A DNA stretch of 64,000 nucleotides from Agromyces atrinae. GTDB lineage: Bacteria; Actinomycetota; Actinomycetes; Actinomycetales; Microbacteriaceae. This document shows, in pieces, positions 59,018-64,000 of the stretch. The notes under the pieces were generated by a model. It did not search any database, was not told the origin of the DNA, and worked only from the letters and a program-made list of their open reading frames with translations. The stretch lies in the NCBI RefSeq assembly GCF_013407835.1, contig NZ_JACCBI010000001.1, forward strand, positions 124,001 through 188,000. Direction: 5' to 3'. The position numbers and the translations under genes are program-made. Each line of letters opens with the position of its first letter. Within the stretch, counting starts at the first letter, position 1.

Positions 59018-59023
59018 CATCGC

Positions 59024-59887
59024 ATGAATATCGACGTGCGCCATTTGCGCGCGATCGTCGCGCTCGCCGACGAGGAGTCGTTCACCGACGCCGCTCGCGT
59101 GCTCGGCGTCTCGCAGGCGGCCGTCTCGCGCGCGATCACCTCGCTCGAGAGCGACCTCGGCGCGCGCCTCGTGCACCGCACGACGAGGCACGTGTCGCTG
59201 AGTGCGGCCGGCCTCGCCTTCGTCGTCGATGCCCGGCGCATCCTCGACGATCTCGAGCGTTCGATCGCGCGCGTGCGGGGCGATTCGGCCGCCATCCGCT
59301 TCGGGTATGCGTGGGCCGCGCTCGGTCGGCACACGACTCCCGTGCTCCGCGAGTGGAATCGTCGTCACCCCGCCGAGCCGCTGCGCGTCGTGCGGCTGAA
59401 CCGGCGGGATGTCGGTCTGCACGACGGACTCGTCGATGTCGCCGTCACCCGCCACCTCATCACCGACCCGGCGATCGAGTCGACGATCGTGGGAAGCGAG
59501 CGCCGCCTCGCCGCGCTCCCCGTCGGCCATCGCCTCGCCGACTCGGCGAGCATCTCGCTCGCCGACCTCATCACCGAGATGGTCGGCTCCGACGGAGCGA
59601 CCGGCACCACGACCGCCGCTCTCTGGCACGACGCCGGCCTCGCGCCTCCGCGTCTCGTGCCGACCGGTGACGTCGAGGAATGGCTCGAGGCGATCGCCGC
59701 CGAGGAGATCGTCGGGGTCACCTCGGCCGCGACCGCGCACCACTACCCGCGTCCGGGAGTCGTGTTCGTGCCGATCCGCGACGCTCCCACGATCGAGGTG
59801 CGCCTCGCGTGGGCGAAGTCGCGTCGTCATCCCTCGACCGACCGCATCGCCCGGCGGGTCGCGGCCGCCTACGCACGCACGTCGTAA
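59024..59887 (+). CDS. LysR-family transcriptional regulator
   Basis: 287 residues. N-terminal winged helix [20 protein letters not shown] with [20 protein letters not shown], the standard LysR helix-turn-helix. The C-terminal effector domain is of the type I/II periplasmic fold, with [20 protein letters not shown]. Likely regulator of the divergent EamA exporter and of itself. The stop codon lies within the -10 region used for murI. Confidence 0.9.
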   Translation: MNIDVRHLRAIVALADEESFTDAARVLGVSQAAVSRAITSLESDLGARLVHRTTRHVSLSAAGLAFVVDARRILDDLERSIARVRGDSAAIRFGYAWAALGRHTTPVLREWNRRHPAEPLRVVRLNRRDVGLHDGLVDVAVTRHLITDPAIESTIVGSERRLAALPVGHRLADSASISLADLITEMVGSDGATGTTTAALWHDAGLAPPRLVPTGDVEEWLEAIAAEEIVGVTSAATAHHYPRPGVVFVPIRDAPTIEVRLAWAKSRRHPSTDRIARRVAAAYARTS

Positions 59888-59890
59888 GCT
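59885..59890 (+). promoter_or_regulatory. -10 hexamer TAAGCT of the murI-rph-rdgB transcript
   Basis: Eight bases before the GTG at 59899, embedded in the lysR stop; a near-leaderless start. Confidence 0.5.
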
Positions 59891-59898
59891 TGGTGATC

Positions 59899-60717
59899 GT
59901 GACAGACGCGCCGATCGGGATCTTCGACTCGGGGGTCGGCGGGCTCACCGTCGCTCGCGCCGTGACCGATCAGCTCCCGGGCGAGTCGATCCTCTACGTC
60001 GGCGACCTCGAGCACTCGCCCTACGGCCCGAAGTCGATCGCCGATGTGCGCGGCTACGCGCTCGCGGTGCTCGACGACCTCGTGCAGCAGGGCGTCAAGA
60101 TGCTCGTGATCGCCTGCAACACGGCGTCGGCGGCGATGCTGCGCGATGCGCGCGAGCGCTACGACGTGCCCGTCGTCGAGGTCATCCAGCCCGCGGTTCG
60201 TCGCGCGGTCACGACGACGCGCAACGGACGCGTCGGCGTCATCGGCACCGAGGGCACGATCAACTCGCGTGCCTACAACGACGCCTTCGCCGCGGCCCCG
60301 CACCTTGAGCTCTTCACCGAGGCCTGCCCGCGATTCGTCGAGTTCGTCGAGGCCGGCATCACGACGGGCGATGAGCTCCTCGCGGTCGCCGCCGAGTACC
60401 TCGAGCCGCTCCGCCGTGCCGAGGTCGACACGCTCGTGCTCGGCTGCACCCACTACCCCTTCCTCAAGGGCGCCATCTCCTACGTCATGGGCGAGAACGT
60501 CAGCCTCGTCTCGAGCGACGTCGAGACCGCCAACGACGTGTACCGCGTGCTCGTCTCGCAGGGGCTGCTGCGCACCGCGACGACCCCCGCGACGCACCGG
60601 TACGAAGCCACCGGCGACGACGCCACCGCATTCCTCGATCTCGCCCACCGACTGCTCGGGCGCGAGATCGGCAGCGTCGATCTCGTACAGACCGGCGACA
60701 TCACCCTTCCCCGTTGA
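59899..60717 (+). CDS. murI: Glutamate racemase
   Basis: 272 residues from the GTG at 59899, which begins [20 protein letters not shown]; readings further upstream run into lysR. Interconverts L- and D-glutamate for peptidoglycan. The two catalytic cysteines are Cys73 in [11 protein letters not shown] and Cys183 in LGCTHYPFL, with Asp10 and Ser11 in FDSGVGG. Followed by rph after 11 bases, a well-kept actinobacterial order. Confidence 0.95.
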   Translation: MTDAPIGIFDSGVGGLTVARAVTDQLPGESILYVGDLEHSPYGPKSIADVRGYALAVLDDLVQQGVKMLVIACNTASAAMLRDARERYDVPVVEVIQPAVRRAVTTTRNGRVGVIGTEGTINSRAYNDAFAAAPHLELFTEACPRFVEFVEAGITTGDELLAVAAEYLEPLRRAEVDTLVLGCTHYPFLKGAISYVMGENVSLVSSDVETANDVYRVLVSQGLLRTATTPATHRYEATGDDATAFLDLAHRLLGREIGSVDLVQTGDITLPR

Positions 60718-60728
60718 GAGGATCACCC

Positions 60729-61460
60729 ATGACCGACATCCGCAAGGACGGGCGTACGCCCGACGAACTCCGCGCCGTCACGATCGAGCGCGGCTGGAGC
60801 GAGCACGCCGAGGGCAGCGCCCTCATCTCGTTCGGACGCACCAAGGTGCTCTGCACCGCGTCGTTCACGAACGGCGTGCCGCGCTGGCTCAACGGCCAGG
60901 GCAAGGGCTGGGTCACGGCCGAGTACGCGATGCTTCCCCGCTCGACCAACACCCGCAACGACCGTGAGGCCGTGCGCGGCAAGATCGGTGGGCGCACCCA
61001 CGAGATCAGCCGTCTCATCGGCCGGAGCCTCCGCGCCGTCGTCGACGTCAAGGCGCTCGGCGAGAACACCATCGTCATCGACTGCGACGTGCTGCAGGCC
61101 GATGGCGGCACGCGCACCGCGGCGATCACGGGCGCCTACGTCGCGCTCGCCGACGCGCTCGAGTGGGGCCGCGAGAAGGGCTTCATCGCCAAGAAGGCCG
61201 TGCCGCTCATCGACAGCGTCTCGGCCGTCTCGGTCGGCATCATCGACGGCACCCCCATGCTCGACCTCGCCTACGTCGAAGACGTGCGCGCCGAGACCGA
61301 CATGAACGTCGTCGCCACGGGCCGCGGCCTCTTCGTCGAGGTGCAGGGCACGGCAGAGGGCGCACCCTTCGACCGCCGCGAACTCGACTCGCTGCTCGAC
61401 CTCGCCCTCGCGGGCACCGCCGACCTGACGCGCATCCAGCTCGAGGCCCTCGGCGCATGA
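60729..61460 (+). CDS. rph: Ribonuclease PH
   Basis: 243 residues from the ATG at 60729, with GAGAGG upstream. A phosphorolytic 3'-5' exoribonuclease that trims tRNA 3' ends, which matters here because the initiator tRNA lacks an encoded CCA. Family motifs: [28 protein letters not shown] with the substrate-binding Arg, [20 protein letters not shown] with the phosphate-site Arg and conserved Asp, and [16 protein letters not shown]. Stop overlaps the next ATG by four bases. Confidence 0.95.
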   Translation: MTDIRKDGRTPDELRAVTIERGWSEHAEGSALISFGRTKVLCTASFTNGVPRWLNGQGKGWVTAEYAMLPRSTNTRNDREAVRGKIGGRTHEISRLIGRSLRAVVDVKALGENTIVIDCDVLQADGGTRTAAITGAYVALADALEWGREKGFIAKKAVPLIDSVSAVSVGIIDGTPMLDLAYVEDVRAETDMNVVATGRGLFVEVQGTAEGAPFDRRELDSLLDLALAGTADLTRIQLEALGA

Positions 61461-62071
61461 GCCTCGAGATCGTCCTCGCGACCCACAACGCTCACAAGGT
61501 GAGCGAGTTCCAGCGCATCATCGGCGGGCGGATGCCGGAGGTGACCGTGCTGCCCTACGACGGGCCGGAACCGATCGAAGACGGTACGTCGTTCATCGAG
61601 AACGCCTTCGTCAAGGCCCGCGCGGCCGCGGCCCACACCGGCCGCATCGCGCTCGCCGACGACTCGGGCATCGGAGTCGACGTCATGGGCGGCGCCCCCG
61701 GAATCTTCTCGGCGCGCTGGTCGGGATCGTCGTTGAACGGCGAGAACAACGTGCGGCTGCTCCTCGACCAGATGAGCGACATCCGCCGCCCGAATCGCGG
61801 TGCGTTCTTCCACTGCACGATCGCGCTCGTCGTGCCGACGAACATCGTGGCGGGCGGCCACGAGTTCGAGGCGACGGGCATCTGGCGCGGCTCGCTCGCG
61901 TACGAACCGCGCGGTGCGAACGGGTTCGGCTACGACCCCGTGTTCGAGCCCGACGGCTTCGAGGTCACGGCCGCCGAACTCGCTCCCGAGGTGAAGAACG
62001 AGCACTCGCACCGTGCCCGTGCGTTCGAGCTGCTGCTGCCCGAACTCGAGCGGATCCACGCGGAACTCTGA
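61457..62071 (+). CDS. rdgB: Non-canonical purine NTP pyrophosphatase (RdgB/HAM1)
   Basis: 204 residues, ATG overlapping the rph stop. Cleaves dITP, ITP and XTP to monophosphates, keeping deaminated purines out of nucleic acids. Signatures: [13 protein letters not shown] at the start, [32 protein letters not shown] with the catalytic Asp, and the specificity loop [12 protein letters not shown]. Third gene of the murI-rph-rdgB operon. Confidence 0.95.
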   Translation: MSLEIVLATHNAHKVSEFQRIIGGRMPEVTVLPYDGPEPIEDGTSFIENAFVKARAAAAHTGRIALADDSGIGVDVMGGAPGIFSARWSGSSLNGENNVRLLLDQMSDIRRPNRGAFFHCTIALVVPTNIVAGGHEFEATGIWRGSLAYEPRGANGFGYDPVFEPDGFEVTAAELAPEVKNEHSHRARAFELLLPELERIHAEL

Positions 62072-62137
62072 GGCCGATAACGGCTCTCATTCCTATCTTG
62101 GGCCGATGACGCGATTCCGTCTTACGCTGGAATCGAC

Positions 62138-63052
62138 ATGGCACACTCTCACGACCACGGGCACTCGACGGCCAACCGCACGCGACTTCTGATCGCGATC
62201 GCGTTCATCGGCACGGTGCTCGTCGTCGAGGTCGTCGGCGCGATCATCTCGGGCTCTCTCGCGCTGCTCGCCGACGCCGGGCACATGCTCTCCGACCTCA
62301 TCGGTCTCATCATCGCCCTCGTCGCCGTGATCATCGCCGCACGCCCTGCTACCGACCGGCAGACCTACGGGTATCAGCGGGTCGAGGTGTTCGCGGCGCT
62401 CATCAACGGCGTCATCCTCCTCGTCGTCGCCGGATTCGTGGCGTTCGAGGGTGTCAGCCGACTCATCGACGGCGCGCAGGGCGAGGTGCAGAGCACGCCG
62501 ATGCTCATCGTCGCCGTCATCGGTCTCGCCGCGAATCTCGTCGCTCTCGTCGTGCTGCGCGGCGGCGCGAAGCAGTCGATCAACATGCGCGGCGCCTACC
62601 TCGAGGTCTTCGGCGACCTCATCGGCTCGGTCGCCGTCATCGTCGCGGCCGTCGTCATGATGGTCACGGGCTTCGCTGCGGCCGACTCTATCGCGTCGCT
62701 CTTCATCGCCGCCCTCATCGTTCCGCGCGCCCTCGTGCTGCTTCGCGACGTGGCGCGCGTCCTCAGCGAGTCGGCTCCCGCCGAGACGGATGTCGCGGAG
62801 ATCCGTGCGCACATCCTGCGAACGCCCGGTGTCGTCGCCGTGCATGACGTGCACGTCTGGGCGATCACGTCGGGCTCACACGTCTTCAGTGCGCACGTCG
62901 TCGTCGAACCCGAGATCTTCGAGTCGGGCCGGGCGGGCGACATCCTCGACGAACTCGGGGGATGCCTGTCGGAGCACTTCGACGTCGACCACTCGACGTT
63001 CCAGCTCGAACCCGCCGGTCGCGAGCAGCGCGAGCACCAGCACCACGCCTAG
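62138..63052 (+). CDS. Cation diffusion facilitator (zinc/cadmium-type efflux protein)
   Basis: 304 residues. His-rich N-terminus (MAHSHDHGHS) and C-terminus (EHQHHA), six membrane helices and a cytoplasmic domain with VVAVHDVHVWAITSGSH. Transport-site residues: DAGHMLSD in helix 2 (His and Asp) and AYLEVFGDLIGS in helix 5, where Glu stands in the position often held by His in CzcD/ZitB. A -10 TACGCT lies nine bases before the ATG. Probably exports Zn(II) or related divalent ions using the proton gradient. Confidence 0.9.
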   Translation: MAHSHDHGHSTANRTRLLIAIAFIGTVLVVEVVGAIISGSLALLADAGHMLSDLIGLIIALVAVIIAARPATDRQTYGYQRVEVFAALINGVILLVVAGFVAFEGVSRLIDGAQGEVQSTPMLIVAVIGLAANLVALVVLRGGAKQSINMRGAYLEVFGDLIGSVAVIVAAVVMMVTGFAAADSIASLFIAALIVPRALVLLRDVARVLSESAPAETDVAEIRAHILRTPGVVAVHDVHVWAITSGSHVFSAHVVVEPEIFESGRAGDILDELGGCLSEHFDVDHSTFQLEPAGREQREHQHHA

Positions 63053-63075
63053 GCCTCACCCCCGTAGACCCCGTT

Positions 63076-63130
63076 TCGGCGTCACGAAGTGGCGGTTCGC
63101 GCGGGTGTTACCGGCGTGTCGTGACGCCGA
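63076..63130. terminator. Inverted repeat between convergent genes, likely bidirectional terminator
   Basis: TCGGCGTCACGA (63076-63087) and its exact complement TCGTGACGCCGA (63119-63130) flank 31 bases, ending 12 bases before the DedA stop. The long loop is unusual for a terminator; an inner GCGGT/ACCGG pairing could shorten it. Confidence 0.5.
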
Positions 63131-63142
63131 GACTGGGGTAGG

Positions 63143-63904
63143 TCAGCGGTTGTCGTGACCGTCGCTGTGCTCGGGGCCGCGCTCGAAGACCTCGGGGTCA
63201 AGCACGAGCTCTTCGGCTTCGGCGTGATCGGTGACGACGTCGAGGCCCGCGGCCTCGGCCTTCCGCGCCTTGTGCATCGACTGGAAGTAGTGCCAGAGCG
63301 TCGGGATGAGCGTGATGACGACGGCACCGAGCAGGATGACGTCGATGTAGGACTGCACGAAGTCGGCGACGGGCGGGATGTAGCCGATGAGGAAGCCGAA
63401 GTACGTGAGGCCGACACCCCAGATGACGGCGCCGATGAAGTTGTAGAGCGTGTACTTCTTGTAGTTCATGTGGCCGACGCCGGCGGCGACGGGGGCGAAC
63501 GTGCGCACGATCGGCACGAAGCGCGCGAGGATGATCGCGATGCCGCCGAAACGCTCGAAGAATGCGTTGGTGCGCTCGACGTTCTTGACGCTGAAGACGC
63601 CCGACTCTTTACGTTCGAAGATGCGTGGGCCGGCCTTGTGGCCGATCAGATAGCCCACCTCACCGCCGACGAAGGCCGCGAGGCCGATCGCGAGACACAC
63701 CCACCAGATGTCGACGCCGAACACGAGCGACGTGTGGGTCAGCAGGCCCGAGATGACGAGCAGCGTGTCGCCCGGCAGGAGGAACCCGACGAGCAGCCCG
63801 GTCTCGGCGAAGACGATGAGACAGACGACGACGAGGGCCCAGGGGCCGGCCGCCGAGATGATCGTCTCGGGGTCGAGCCAGGGGATGAGGGCGGTGGGCA
63901 TCAT
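63143..63904 (-). CDS. DedA-family membrane protein (VTT domain)
   Basis: 253 residues. DedA features: VFAETGLLVGFLLPGDTLLV near the N-terminus with the conserved acidic and Gly/Pro residues, FVGGEVGYLIGHKAG, and FFERFGGIAIILARFVPIVR followed by TFAPVAAGVGHMNY, the conserved Arg-containing re-entrant segment. The C-terminal 55 residues are charged and His/Asp-rich. The family acts in undecaprenyl-phosphate or lipid recycling and membrane energetics. The ATG at 63904 overlaps the stop of the upstream partial gene (ATGA); a second ATG follows at once. Confidence 0.9.
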   Translation of the reverse strand: MMPTALIPWLDPETIISAAGPWALVVVCLIVFAETGLLVGFLLPGDTLLVISGLLTHTSLVFGVDIWWVCLAIGLAAFVGGEVGYLIGHKAGPRIFERKESGVFSVKNVERTNAFFERFGGIAIILARFVPIVRTFAPVAAGVGHMNYKKYTLYNFIGAVIWGVGLTYFGFLIGYIPPVADFVQSYIDVILLGAVVITLIPTLWHYFQSMHKARKAEAAGLDVVTDHAEAEELVLDPEVFERGPEHSDGHDNR

Positions 63905-64000
63905 GGGGGGAGGCTCCAGTCATCGGCAGGAACGCGGCGGACCCCGGCGAGGTCGACACGGATGCCGCGTGCGAGCAAACCCGGAGGCTCGTGACGCGCC
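63901..64000 (-). CDS. 3' end of an unidentified gene upstream of dedA, cut by the window
   Basis: On the minus strand a frame is open from the window edge to a TGA at 63901-63903 that overlaps the DedA ATG. The 32 visible residues end GIRVDLAGVRRVPADDWSLP plus one Pro. GC-rich codon use and the ATGA coupling support a real gene end. Too short to identify. Confidence 0.5.
   Translation of the reverse strand, partial: ARHEPPGLLARGIRVDLAGVRRVPADDWSLPP

Noticed and set aside
63155..63994. Plus-strand frame opposite the DedA gene.
   Set aside because: Asp/Glu/Arg-dominated shadow of a membrane protein gene with clear DedA motifs.

Overview
The window is a high-GC actinobacterial chromosome segment. 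Gene content, GTG/ATG start usage, ATGA/GTGA couplings and many leaderless promoters point to the family Microbacteriaceae; the genus cannot be told from what is here. Coding density is very high and there is no prophage, insertion sequence, CRISPR array or rRNA.

Layout. 1-16.7 kb: a conserved actinobacterial housekeeping block, namely the 3' part of adnA, adnB, a leaderless phosphotransferase-like gene, nudC, a short uvrD2, a degenerate E1-like protein, a zincin-like metallopeptidase, a PDZ/Lon-type membrane protease, a UPF0182 membrane protein and a methyltransferase. 16.8-19.6 kb: an initiator tRNA-Met with its own promoter and terminator, then a tightly coupled signalling operon of two single-domain response regulators and a membrane histidine kinase. 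19.6-32.9 kb: an arabinose/arabinan-type carbohydrate locus, with a LacI-family repressor, an extra sugar ABC ATPase preceded by a 19-codon leader peptide, a divergent control region with three copies of a TGTTAGSSWTCACA operator, a complete importer (lipoprotein, dual ATPase, two permeases) and a 1753-residue sortase-anchored protein with two GH43 domains. 32.9-38.6 kb: a nitrilase-family hydrolase, an aminotransferase with a coupled 46-residue gene, two secreted proteins with more AT-rich DNA, and an HtrA protease.

38.7-52.5 kb: genes for a phosphodiester-linked cell-envelope polymer (two GT2 enzymes, a variant CDP-alcohol phosphotransferase, a CDP-glycerol glycerophosphotransferase-like enzyme, a two-gene ABC-2 exporter and a nucleotidyltransferase). 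It is interrupted by a DUF222/HNH (13E12-type) gene and by unrelated genes (two hypothetical proteins, an ECF S-like protein, a Nudix hydrolase and a zinc-ribbon SDR). 52.8-56.3 kb: an ABC ATPase with a histone-H1-like basic and then acidic N-terminal half, with its permease. 56.4-64 kb: DUF3039, pncB, an EamA exporter with a divergent LysR regulator, murI-rph-rdgB, a cation diffusion facilitator, a DedA protein and a cut-off gene end.

Most worth a second look: the symmetric LacI operators with the leader peptide and orphan ATPase; the H1-like ABC ATPase; the CDP-alcohol phosphotransferase with His in place of the fourth motif Asp; the SDR lacking its catalytic Tyr; DnaA-box matches in three gene-upstream regions; and about a dozen promoters whose -10 hexamer lies 6-7 bases before the start codon. 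All functions are read from sequence motifs; no database search was run.
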